This document shows positions 8,321 through 15,273 of a stretch of DNA of 27,375 nucleotides, piece after piece. The position numbers and the translations under genes are program-made. Under the pieces are notes generated by a model, which did no database searches, was not told the DNA's origin, and was given only the letters and a program-made list of their open reading frames with translations. The first letter of the stretch is position 1, and every line of letters begins with the position of its first letter. The stretch is from UBA7185 sp964606855 (GTDB lineage Bacteria > Bacillota > Peptococcia > Peptococcales > Peptococcaceae): contig CAZSHM010000022.1 in NCBI GenBank assembly GCA_964606855.1, forward strand, positions 1 to 27,375, written 5' to 3'.

Positions 8321-8629
8321 TCACTCCCGGTTCTGTTCCCGCTCCGCCAACCGCTCCAGCACCAGGCGGTAGCCGTCGGCCCCATAGTTCAGACAGCGCT
8401 TCACCCGGCTGATGGTGGCGGTGCTGGCCCCCGTCACGCTGGCAATCTCCGTGTAGGTTCGGTCCTGCGCCAGCATTTTAGCCACCTCCAGGCGCTGCGC
8501 CAGCGCCTGGAGCTCCGAGATGGTGGAGATGTCCTCAAAAAAGCGATAGAAGTCCTCTTTGGTTCGAAGCTGTTGCATCGCCTCAAACAGACTGTCGATC
8601 TGCGGATCCTCCAGTTTACTGTGATACAT
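8321..8629 (-). CDS. yerC: TrpR-like regulator YerC/YecD
   Basis: The product is 102 residues, close to Bacillus YerC (about 104). It belongs to the TrpR-related YerC/YecD family, small DNA-binding proteins of mostly unknown target. The C-terminal helix-turn-helix is clear: TYTEIASVTGASTATISRVK, followed by RCLNYGADGY, the characteristic family ending. The ATG at 8629 is set by GGAGAGG eight bases upstream. The open frame extends 15 codons further up, but that part is not family-like. The gene has its own promoter and terminator and so appears monocistronic. The target genes are not evident from the context. Confidence 0.92.
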   Translation of the reverse strand: MYHSKLEDPQIDSLFEAMQQLRTKEDFYRFFEDISTISELQALAQRLEVAKMLAQDRTYTEIASVTGASTATISRVKRCLNYGADGYRLVLERLAEREQNRE

Positions 8630-8680
8630 GCCGCTCGCCTCTCCATCGCGTTCGCCTGCCGACAGGCCGCACACTCTAAG

Positions 8681-8709
8681 ATACTACTCTATCCCGCCCG
8701 GTTTGTCAA
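8681..8709 (-). promoter_or_regulatory. Promoter of yerC
   Basis: On the minus strand a perfect TTGACA (complement of 8704-8709) and TAGTAT (complement of 8681-8686) are 17 bases apart. The leader to the ATG at 8629 is about 45 bases. Confidence 0.85.
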
Positions 8710-8748
8710 ATCAGACCCGCGCCGCGGATCCGCATCCGGACGCATGGC

Positions 8749-9642
8749 TCAACGGATATAGTTTGTCAGCTCGCCGATGCCCTCGATCCGGCAGGTGACC
8801 ACGTCCCCCGCTTTCAAGAATCTGGGCGGCTCGAACCCCATCCCGACGCCGGCAGGCGTGCCGGTGGCGATGATGGTGCCCGCTCTCAGCGTCATGCCCT
8901 GCGAGAGCTCGGAGATGACATAGGCCAGATCAAAGATCAGGAGCCCGGTGTTGCTGTTCTGCCGCAGCTCCCCGTTCACATAGCTCTGAATCGCCAGGCG
9001 CGGCGGTGCGGGGATCTCATCCGCCGTGACAATGCAGGGGCCGATCGGTGTGAACCCGTCCAGGCTCTTGCCTAGGTACCACTGCTTGTGGCGCGTCTGC
9101 AGATTGCGGGCCGTGAGATCATTTAGGATGGTGTAGCCGAAAATATAGTCATAGGCATCTTCCGGCCGGACATTGCGCGCGTCCCGCCCGATCACCGCCG
9201 CCAGCTCCGCCTCGTAGTCCAGGCTGTCCACCAGATCCGAATAGGCGGGCACGCTGCCGCCGTGCGGCACCGCCGTATCGACGCGCTTAGAAAAGTAGAT
9301 CGGATACGGCCGCTCTCCCCCAAAGGCATCCGCCTTATAGCGCTCCGCCTCCTCGGCGTGGGCCAGGTAATTGATGCCCAGGCAGATCACATCCTGGTGC
9401 GGATGCGGAATGGGGGCGCAGGCCTCCACATTCTCCCGCCGCAGAAAGTGCGGCTGCTCCCGCCGGCAATCCAGGCGGAGCATCTCCAGCTCCGCCGGCG
9501 TGATGCTGCGAATCAGATCCGTCATGTCGTGAAAGTCCATCTCAAACTGGTGCAGCGGATAGAGCACGTCCGCATCCAGGGCGCAGCCCACGGCGAGCTC
9601 CTCTTTTCCGGTGTCCAGCGTCTTATATGTATACAGTCTCAT
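8749..9642 (-). CDS. Fumarylacetoacetate hydrolase (FAH)-family protein
   Basis: The product is 297 residues. FAH-family enzymes use a divalent metal to hydrolyse C-C bonds, or to isomerise or decarboxylate 1,3-dicarbonyl acids. The catalytic domain fills the C-terminal two thirds: the start motif VICLGINYLAHAEE, the metal site SLDYEAELAAVIG (Glu144, Glu146), the central YTILNDLTARNLQ and KSLDGFTPIGPCIV, and the closing ATGTPAGVGMGF. A short N-terminal domain of about 70 residues precedes it. The ATG at 9642 has GGAGGT six bases upstream. The gene lies 138 bases after the ABC ATPase, and a near-perfect GC palindrome sits in that gap. The substrate is unknown, and no aromatic-degradation genes are adjacent. 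Confidence 0.92.
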   Translation of the reverse strand: MRLYTYKTLDTGKEELAVGCALDADVLYPLHQFEMDFHDMTDLIRSITPAELEMLRLDCRREQPHFLRRENVEACAPIPHPHQDVICLGINYLAHAEEAERYKADAFGGERPYPIYFSKRVDTAVPHGGSVPAYSDLVDSLDYEAELAAVIGRDARNVRPEDAYDYIFGYTILNDLTARNLQTRHKQWYLGKSLDGFTPIGPCIVTADEIPAPPRLAIQSYVNGELRQNSNTGLLIFDLAYVISELSQGMTLRAGTIIATGTPAGVGMGFEPPRFLKAGDVVTCRIEGIGELTNYIR

Positions 9643-9780
9643 ACGACAACCTCCGCAATTTCCTGTGCAAGATTTCCGGCGCGGCAGAATCTCCCGCACC
9701 GGGAGCATCCGCAGGCAGCCTTCCAAATTCCGCACCGGAACACACGACATCCGCGCACCCGCGCGCGGGATGCGCCCGCG

Positions 9781-10560
9781 CTAGCGCGCATACAAAAAGA
9801 ACCGGCCATCGCGCTCAAACACATCCACCTCGGAACCGTAGAAATCCTGCAGATTCTCCTGCTGGATGACATCCTTCAGATTGCCCTTGGAATGGATCCG
9901 GCCGTTCTTGAGGAGCAGCGCCTTGTTGAAGATGGGCAGAATCTCATCTGTGTTGTGCGTCACGAAAAAAATGCTTTTGGATCCCAGCGCCAGTTTTTCG
10001 ATCAGGCGGGAGAGATCCCGTTTGGCGAAGATGTCCAGCCCGTTGAACGCCTCATCGAAGATGATGATCTCCGGATCATTGATCAGCGCGCGCCCGATGA
10101 TCACCTTCTGCTTCTCGCCCTGTGAGAGGCTGCCGTAACTGCGGTCGCGCAGGTTGAGAATGCCCAGCTTTTCCATCACCGCCTCCGCCTTCCGCACATC
10201 CTCGGGCGTGACCTTATCCCAGAGGCCGATGCTCGCGAACTTCCCGCTCAGCACGATCTCCTGCCCCGTCTCATGCACCGGAATATCCTGGGACAGCGCC
10301 GCGCTGATCCAGCCGATGTGCCGGCGCAGTTCGGCGATCGGGCAACTGCCGAACTGATAGCCCAGCACATTCGCCTTGCCCCCGTAGACGGGGAAGATGT
10401 AGCCGTTGATCAGGTTGAGCAGCGTCGTCTTGCCGCTGCCGTTCAAGCCGAGAATGATCCAGTGCTCGCCCGCCTCCACCTGCCAGTCGATCCCGTCCAG
10501 GATCACTTTCCCGTTGCGGCGGTAGCACACATTCTGTAAATCGACAATCAAAATCGTCAC
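9781..10560 (-). CDS. Orphan ABC-type ATPase (YlmA/ModF-like)
   Basis: The product is 259 residues forming one complete ABC nucleotide-binding domain. It has Walker A GLNGSGKTT at 38-46, signature LSQGE at 145-149, Walker B IIIFDE at 165-170, and the H-loop histidine at 202. All catalytic residues are present. No membrane permease or binding-protein gene is adjacent, which fits YlmA-like stand-alone ATPases of unclear role. Start choice: GTG at 10560 directly abuts its only SD-like sequence (AGAGG), whereas the in-frame TTG at 10551 has that sequence at a normal distance. The TTG may be the true start, which would shorten the protein by three residues. The gene follows the DUF1232 gene by 66 bases containing two overlapping hairpins. 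Confidence 0.85.
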   Translation of the reverse strand: MTILIVDLQNVCYRRNGKVILDGIDWQVEAGEHWIILGLNGSGKTTLLNLINGYIFPVYGGKANVLGYQFGSCPIAELRRHIGWISAALSQDIPVHETGQEIVLSGKFASIGLWDKVTPEDVRKAEAVMEKLGILNLRDRSYGSLSQGEKQKVIIGRALINDPEIIIFDEAFNGLDIFAKRDLSRLIEKLALGSKSIFFVTHNTDEILPIFNKALLLKNGRIHSKGNLKDVIQQENLQDFYGSEVDVFERDGRFFLYAR

Positions 10561-10597
10561 CCTCTATTGTATGTCCCTTGTGATCGCCTGCTCGGAT

Positions 10598-10626
10598 CCG
10601 CCCCGCGCGGGGCGGGCATTGCCCGC
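10598..10626 (-). promoter_or_regulatory. Two overlapping hairpins between the DUF1232 and ABC genes
   Basis: A perfect 18-base palindrome lies at 10598-10615 (CCGCCCCGC on one arm). A second hairpin, GCGGGC-ATT-GCCCGC at 10612-10626, directly follows the stop codon of the DUF1232 gene. The two share 10612-10615, so they cannot both form fully. Neither has a T-run, so an ordinary terminator is unlikely. They could be a processing or stability element. Confidence 0.45.
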
Positions 10627-11199
10627 TCATGCAGCCTGCTCTCCGCGCTTCCGCTCGCTTTTCGTGCGCGCGTTCCGCTTGCCTCTCCGCGCTTCCCCGG
10701 CGCCTTCCTTCTCCGCCGCTTCTCTGCGCGCCTTTTTGCCCGGACGCCGGCTCTTTTTCGGACACTCCTGCTCCGCGGATTTTCCGCGCGTAAACCCTAC
10801 GACCTGAACCCGTTTTCCGGTCTGCTGTCTCTGTGTCTGTTCCTTGTTCTTTTTCCCTTTATCCGCTTTTTTCCCGCGCTTCTGTTCCTTGCCCGCCTTG
10901 CCGACTTTGTCGCCGTCGTGCCACCCGTACTCCTCCAGAATCGACCGAGGCGCCTTGCGGATAAACCAGTTCATCATGAAGAGCAGAATCGCCAAGTCGT
11001 CCAGCTGGCCTAAGAACGGAAAATCAAAGATAAAATCATAGGGGAAGAGCAGATACCCCAGGACGACCAAGAGAAAGATGATCTTGTACGGCCGTCCCAT
11101 TCTGGTGTCTTTCATCAGATGGAGCGTCAGAGGAACCCCTTTCCGCATGTTCCACACCGCTCGAACTGCTTTGCTGACCGGATTGCTGCGCATTTGCAT
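10627..11199 (-). CDS. DUF1232 protein with a long basic tail
   Basis: The product is 190 residues. Residues about 35-80 carry the DUF1232 signature: a hydrophobic segment (IIFLLVVLGYLLFPYDFI) and the aspartate-rich GQLDDLAILL. This domain is usually a small membrane-associated unit of unknown function. From about residue 95 to the end the protein is dominated by Lys, Arg, Glu and Gln with almost no hydrophobic residues, so it is probably disordered and perhaps nucleic-acid- or lipid-binding. The ATG at 11199 is preferred because AGGGAGAA lies just upstream; a GTG one codon earlier is too close. The gene begins 22 bases after gpsA and probably shares its transcript. Confidence 0.8.
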   Translation of the reverse strand: MQMRSNPVSKAVRAVWNMRKGVPLTLHLMKDTRMGRPYKIIFLLVVLGYLLFPYDFIFDFPFLGQLDDLAILLFMMNWFIRKAPRSILEEYGWHDGDKVGKAGKEQKRGKKADKGKKNKEQTQRQQTGKRVQVVGFTRGKSAEQECPKKSRRPGKKARREAAEKEGAGEARRGKRNARTKSERKRGEQAA

Positions 11200-11221
11200 C
11201 ACTTCTCCCTTTCTGCCTCTG

Positions 11222-12229
11222 TCAGGCTAGTTCGCCCTCACGTTTCTTGTCACGGCACATCAGCTCCGTGACAGCCCGCTCCACGGAAAAATTCTCAAAA
11301 AGCACGCGGTACATCATCTCCGAGATGGGCATATAGACGCCCAACTGCCGGGCCAGCTCCACCGTGGCGCGGGTGGTCTCGACCCCCTCCACCACCATGC
11401 CCATGTCGCGCAGGATCTCGTCCAGTTTTTTCCCTTGCCCCAGGGCCAGACCGCAGCGATGGTTGCGGCTGTGAAGGCTGGTGCAGGTCACCACGAGATC
11501 GCCGATCCCGGTCAGGCCGGAAAACGTCTGCGGGTCGGCACCCATGCGGACGCCCAGCCGTGTGATCTCCGCCATGCCCCGGGTGATCAGCGCCGCCTGG
11601 GCGTTATCCCCCAGCCCCAGGCCGCTGGAGATCCCGGTGGCGATGGCAATGATGTTCTTGACGGCGCCGCCGATCTCCACGCCCACCAGATCCCGGTTTG
11701 TGTAGACTCGGAAACTAGCGCACATGAAGAGATCCTGTACGGCCTCCGCCGTCGCCGTGTTCGCCGAACAGGCCACCACCGCGGCGGGCAGCCCGCGGCC
11801 CACCTCTTCGGCGTGGCTCGGCCCGTAGAGCACCGCGAAGCGCCGGCCGATGCCCGGCAGCACTTCCTCCGCCACTTGGCTCATGCGCAGATTCGTGCCG
11901 ACCTCCAGCCCTTTTGCTGTGTTGATCAGCAGCGCTCCCTCCGGAAGATACGGCCGAAGCGCCTCCAGGAGCGCTCGCAGCGCCTGTGAGGGCACTGCGA
12001 GCACAATATGCTCCGCCGTGCGGATCGCATCCTCCAGCGAGGTGGTCACCCGGACGGAGCCCGGCAGCGCCACGCCGGGCAGATAATGGCGGTTCTCGCG
12101 CGTCTCGCGCATCTCGCGGGCCTGCTCCGCCCTGCGGCACCACATTGTGACAGGAAGTTCCTTGCCCGCGAGCACAATCGCCAGCGCTGTACCCCAGCTG
12201 CCGCAGCCCAAGACAGCGATATCCCTCAT
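11222..12229 (-). CDS. gpsA: NAD(P)H-dependent glycerol-3-phosphate dehydrogenase
   Basis: The product is 335 residues, the normal GpsA length. It reduces dihydroxyacetone phosphate to sn-glycerol-3-phosphate, the backbone for phospholipids. The nucleotide-binding motif GCGSWGTALA is at 8-17 (most homologues have Ala where this has Cys9). The catalytic lysine is Lys191 in GGAVKNIIAIATG, and GLTGIGDLVVTC with SRNHRCG closes the substrate site. The ATG at 12229 has AGGAGG with ideal spacing. Its first bases overlap the plsY stop codon (ATGA, 4 bases), indicating translational coupling. This is sensible because PlsY consumes the glycerol-3-phosphate that GpsA makes. Confidence 0.97.
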   Translation of the reverse strand: MRDIAVLGCGSWGTALAIVLAGKELPVTMWCRRAEQAREMRETRENRHYLPGVALPGSVRVTTSLEDAIRTAEHIVLAVPSQALRALLEALRPYLPEGALLINTAKGLEVGTNLRMSQVAEEVLPGIGRRFAVLYGPSHAEEVGRGLPAAVVACSANTATAEAVQDLFMCASFRVYTNRDLVGVEIGGAVKNIIAIATGISSGLGLGDNAQAALITRGMAEITRLGVRMGADPQTFSGLTGIGDLVVTCTSLHSRNHRCGLALGQGKKLDEILRDMGMVVEGVETTRATVELARQLGVYMPISEMMYRVLFENFSVERAVTELMCRDKKREGELA

Positions 12230-12846
12230 GGTTTTTCCTCCTTTGTCCCGGCCGCGCCGTGCTGTTTTTTCTCGCCGATCTTATTCTCCGTTCCGTTGCA
12301 GAGGCGTCGTATATTTGGAATGTGTAAGAAGATGACATACAGCGCCGCGGCGCTGATGCCCAGAATGTAGATCTTGGGCGCGCCCGTCAGATAGAGAAAC
12401 ACCGGCGCCAGAAGTGCGGCGCAGATGGATCCCACAGACATGTAGCGCGTCACGGCACAGAGCGCGACCAGCACCACGGCACAGCCGAGGAAGGTCAGCG
12501 GGGAGAGATAGAGCAGAACGCCCGCGCCGGTGGCAACGCCCTTGCCCCCTTTAAAGTGCAGGAAGCAGCTGAACGTGTGCCCGAGAATCGCCATCAGGCC
12601 GCAGAAAAGCGCGCCCGCTTCCCCCAAGAGCTGAAAACCGAGGAAAGCGGAAAGCCAGCCTTTTCCAATATCTCCCGCCAGCACCAGCGCAGCCGGGCCG
12701 ATGCCCAGTGTGCGCCAAACATTCGTGAAACCCACGTTGCCGCTCCCGTACCGGCGAATGTCGATGCCCTTGAGACGGCCTATCAGATATCCAAAGGGGA
12801 TCGCGCCCAACAGATAGGCGCAGACTGCCCCCAAGATCCATTTCAT
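12226..12846 (-). CDS. plsY: Glycerol-3-phosphate acyltransferase PlsY
   Basis: The product is 206 residues, an integral membrane enzyme that transfers an acyl group from acyl-phosphate to glycerol-3-phosphate, the first step of phospholipid synthesis in Gram-positive bacteria. The signature loops are visible: RRYGSGNVGFTNVWRTLG at 31-48 (commonly GATN; here GFTN) and HFKGGKGVATG at 97-107. The hydrophobic segments fit five transmembrane helices. The charged C terminus (about the last 20 residues, Lys/Glu-rich) should be cytoplasmic. The ATG at 12846 follows AGGAGGTG, and the open frame upstream is not family-like. It is 90 bases after der and overlaps gpsA by 4 bases. Confidence 0.95.
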   Translation of the reverse strand: MKWILGAVCAYLLGAIPFGYLIGRLKGIDIRRYGSGNVGFTNVWRTLGIGPAALVLAGDIGKGWLSAFLGFQLLGEAGALFCGLMAILGHTFSCFLHFKGGKGVATGAGVLLYLSPLTFLGCAVVLVALCAVTRYMSVGSICAALLAPVFLYLTGAPKIYILGISAAALYVIFLHIPNIRRLCNGTENKIGEKKQHGAAGTKEEKP

Positions 12847-12936
12847 CGCGCGCACCTCCTCTCTGCACCTCTGCAGTTGCCGGCTCCCGCCTCCGCGTCC
12901 GGCGGGCAAGCCGAAGTTCCGGGCCGTGTCTTTGTT

Positions 12937-14256
12937 CTAGGCCTCCGCACGTTTCTTGATTACAAAGCGAATGGGCGTCCCTTCAAAGCCAAAGCACGCG
13001 CGGATTTGATTCTCCAGGTACCGCTCATAGGAAAAGTGCACCAGTTCCGGATCGTTGACGAAAAGCACAAAGGTGGGCGGTTTGACGCCGCTCTGCGTGA
13101 CATACAGGATCTTGAGCCGCTTCCCCTTGTCCGTCGGCGGCGGATTGCGCCGCACCGCGTCCCGCACAATCTCATTGAGCACGCCGGTGCTCACCCGCAA
13201 CGCATTTTGCTCCGCCGCATCCACCACCAGATCCAGAATTCTGCTCACGCGCTGCTTCGTCAGGGCGGAAACGAAGATCACCGGCGCATACTGCAGAAAC
13301 AACAGCTCGCTGCGGATGGCCTTTTCCATGACGGCGGCAGTCCTGTCGTCCTTCTCCACGAGATCCCATTTGTTGACTGCCAAAATGACACCCTTGCCCT
13401 GCTCGTGCGCGTAGCCTGCGATTTTTTTGTCCTGCTCGATCAGCCCCTCTGCGGCGTTCAGCACCACAAGAACCACATCGCTGCGATCCACGGCCCGCAG
13501 GGAGCGGATCACGCTGTAGCGCTCCGTGCTCGCCTCCGCCACCTTGCTCTTGCGCCGCATCCCTGCGGTGTCGATGACGCTGTAGCGCCGCCCGTCCCGC
13601 TCAAACGGAGTGTCGATGGCATCCCGCGTGGTGCCCGGGACATCGCTCACAATGGTCCGCTCCTGCCCCAGGATGGCGTTGACAAGCGACGATTTCCCCA
13701 CGTTCGGGCGTCCCACGACCGCAATCCGGATGACATCCGGCTCATACGCCTCTTCGGGAACAGCCCCCAAGAGCTCCGCAAGGCGGTCCAGGAGATCACC
13801 GGTGTTGAGCCCCTGGTTGGCCGAGATGGGATAGGGATCTCCCAGTCCCAGCTGATAAAACTCGTAGACGTCCTCCGCCCTGTCAAAATTTTCGATTTTA
13901 TTGACAGCCAGCAGCACCTCTTTTTTGCTGCGGCGCAAGCGCTGCGCGATCTCCATATCCTCCGCCGTGACCCCCGCCCTGCCGTCGCACAGAAAGAGAA
14001 TCACATCGGCCTCCTCGATGGCTACCTGCACCTGCCCGCGTACCTTGGAGAGAATGTCGTCCTCGCTGTCCAGGTCGAGTCCGCCCGTATCGATCAGGGT
14101 AAACCGGATCCCGTTCCACTCGGCGTCCTGATACAGCCGGTCCCGTGTGACGCCGGGGGTATCCTCGATGATGGCGAGCCTCGTGCGGGTCAGACGGTTG
14201 AACAGCGTCGACTTGCCCACGTTGGGCCGTCCGACAATGGCGACTACCGGTTTCAT
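12937..14256 (-). CDS. der: Ribosome-assembly GTPase Der (EngA)
   Basis: The product is 439 residues with the unique double-GTPase layout of Der, which acts in 50S subunit maturation. GTPase domain 1 has GRPNVGKST at 9-17, DTGGL and NKIE. Domain 2 has GRPNVGKSSL, DTAGMRRKSK and NKWD. A KH-like C-terminal domain ends the protein. The G4 motif of domain 1 reads NKIE rather than NKxD, a conservative change. The ATG at 14256 is preceded by GGGAGGT at a 10-base spacing; the open frame runs upstream without family features. It is the first gene of the der-plsY-gpsA cluster and has its own promoter. Confidence 0.97.
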   Translation of the reverse strand: MKPVVAIVGRPNVGKSTLFNRLTRTRLAIIEDTPGVTRDRLYQDAEWNGIRFTLIDTGGLDLDSEDDILSKVRGQVQVAIEEADVILFLCDGRAGVTAEDMEIAQRLRRSKKEVLLAVNKIENFDRAEDVYEFYQLGLGDPYPISANQGLNTGDLLDRLAELLGAVPEEAYEPDVIRIAVVGRPNVGKSSLVNAILGQERTIVSDVPGTTRDAIDTPFERDGRRYSVIDTAGMRRKSKVAEASTERYSVIRSLRAVDRSDVVLVVLNAAEGLIEQDKKIAGYAHEQGKGVILAVNKWDLVEKDDRTAAVMEKAIRSELLFLQYAPVIFVSALTKQRVSRILDLVVDAAEQNALRVSTGVLNEIVRDAVRRNPPPTDKGKRLKILYVTQSGVKPPTFVLFVNDPELVHFSYERYLENQIRACFGFEGTPIRFVIKKRAEA

Positions 14257-14334
14257 CTTTGCGACGACCTCCCTTCGGCGGCTGTGCTCCGGCACGCAGC
14301 GAACTGCGCGTCCGGCAGCAATCCATACGCTACT

Positions 14335-14364
14335 AGTTTAGCACATCCGGTCCGCCTTTTTCAA
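14335..14364 (-). promoter_or_regulatory. Promoter of der
   Basis: On the minus strand TTGAAA (complement of 14359-14364) and TAAACT (complement of 14335-14340) are 18 bases apart, with an extended TGC directly before the -10 box. The leader to the der ATG is about 70 bases. The remainder of the 316-base gap 14257-14572 holds the terminator of the upstream unit and nothing else I recognise. Confidence 0.7.
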
Positions 14365-14453
14365 CACTTTGCGCCCGAAATTCGCGAAAAAGCGCGACTT
14401 TCCGCCGCCCGGCACGCAGAACGGCCGTACGGCGCGTCCGCGCGCGGAAATAC

Positions 14454-14491
14454 AAAAAACAGACCGTCCGGCCGATTGGCCAAAAACGGTC
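14454..14491 (-). terminator. Intrinsic terminator of the recJ-rel-hydrolase unit
   Basis: On the minus strand GACCGT and ACGGTC (complements of 14486-14491 and 14462-14467) enclose an inner GGCC-AATC-GGCC hairpin. Six T residues follow, the complement of the A-run at 14454-14459. It lies about 80 bases after the metallo-hydrolase stop. Confidence 0.75.
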
Positions 14492-14572
14492 CGCGCGTCT
14501 TCGATCAGACTCTCCTGCGCCTGCGCATCCGCAAAACGCCCGCGCAGGCAGATACTCCGCCCCGGCGGATGC

Positions 14573-15205
14573 TCAGCGGAGGAACGGGTTCTGCCGCCGT
14601 TCGAAGGACATCACGCTCGACGGGCCGTGCCCCGGATAGAGAACCGTGTCGTCGCTCAGGAGCTTGAGCCGCTCCCGCACCGACTGGAGCAGGGCTGTGT
14701 AATCGCCTCCGTAGAAATCGGTGCGCCCGATCGTGCCTCGAAACAGCGTGTCGCCGGTGAAGCAGACTTTCTCGTCCGCCTCATAGAAACAGCAGCCGCC
14801 CCGCGTGTGTCCGGGTGTATGGATCACCTGCAGATGATAAGGGCCGAAGGCGATCTCCTCGCCGCCGCGCAGCAGCAGATCCGGCGCGCGGCAGGCCCTG
14901 GCCCCCTCCGCCATCCCGGCACTCAGTTCCTCCGGCGACGACAGCAGCTCCGCGTCGTCGGCATGGATCGCAAACGGCGCGCCGGTGGCATCCCGCAGCG
15001 CGTCGACAGCCTGCGTGTGGTCAAAGTGCCCGTGCGTGTTCAGCAGATAGCGCACCGTCAGCCGTTCCCGCCGCAGATAGTCCAGAATCACATCCGGCTC
15101 GTCCCCTGCGTCGAGGATGACCGCCTCCTTGCCGAGCGGATCGCTCAGCACATAACAGTTGGTCTCGATGGGCCCGACCACAAAGGTCTCCACTCGCATT
15201 GTCAT
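14573..15205 (-). CDS. Metallo-beta-lactamase-fold hydrolase, glyoxalase II-like
   Basis: The product is 210 residues, one metallo-beta-lactamase domain of the short glyoxalase-II-like (YqgX) group. The metal ligands are in THGHFDH (His58, His60, Asp62, His63), followed by the HTPGHTRGG histidine, the FTGDTLF aspartate and the final YPGHGP histidine. All expected ligands are present. The short form lacks the C-terminal helical domain of true glyoxalase II, so the substrate (a thioester such as S-lactoylglutathione or another small thiol ester) is uncertain. The ATG at 15205 is seven bases after GGGAGGG; a second ATG two codons later is less well placed. The gene is 60 bases downstream of rel in an apparent operon, a common arrangement in Bacillota. 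Confidence 0.93.
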   Translation of the reverse strand: MTMRVETFVVGPIETNCYVLSDPLGKEAVILDAGDEPDVILDYLRRERLTVRYLLNTHGHFDHTQAVDALRDATGAPFAIHADDAELLSSPEELSAGMAEGARACRAPDLLLRGGEEIAFGPYHLQVIHTPGHTRGGCCFYEADEKVCFTGDTLFRGTIGRTDFYGGDYTALLQSVRERLKLLSDDTVLYPGHGPSSVMSFERRQNPFLR

Positions 15206-15246
15206 CCGTATTCCCTCCCGCTCTCTCCGTTTCTCTGCTCCGATTG

Positions 15247-15273
15247 CCGGCTGACAGTCCCGCCGTCAGCCGG
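15247..15273 (-). promoter_or_regulatory. Hairpin spanning the rel stop codon
   Basis: CCGGCTGAC (15247-15255) and GTCAGCCGG (15265-15273) form a perfect 9-base stem with a 9-base loop. One arm contains the rel stop codon (15266-15268). There is no T-run, so it is more likely an intercistronic processing or stability element than a terminator. Confidence 0.45.

Noticed and set aside
10566..10571. A TACAAT (minus strand) as a -10 box for the ABC gene
   Set aside because: No -35 box at the right distance, and transcription would begin at the start codon itself.
13880..13900. NKIE in place of NKxD in the first GTPase domain of Der as a sign of lost function
   Set aside because: Asp-to-Glu is conservative, all other G motifs are intact, and I recall similar variants in related Der proteins.
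12556..14667. A 703-codon open frame antisense to der and plsY
   Set aside because: The opposite strand encodes Der and PlsY with full motifs; this frame shows no protein-like pattern and no ribosome site.
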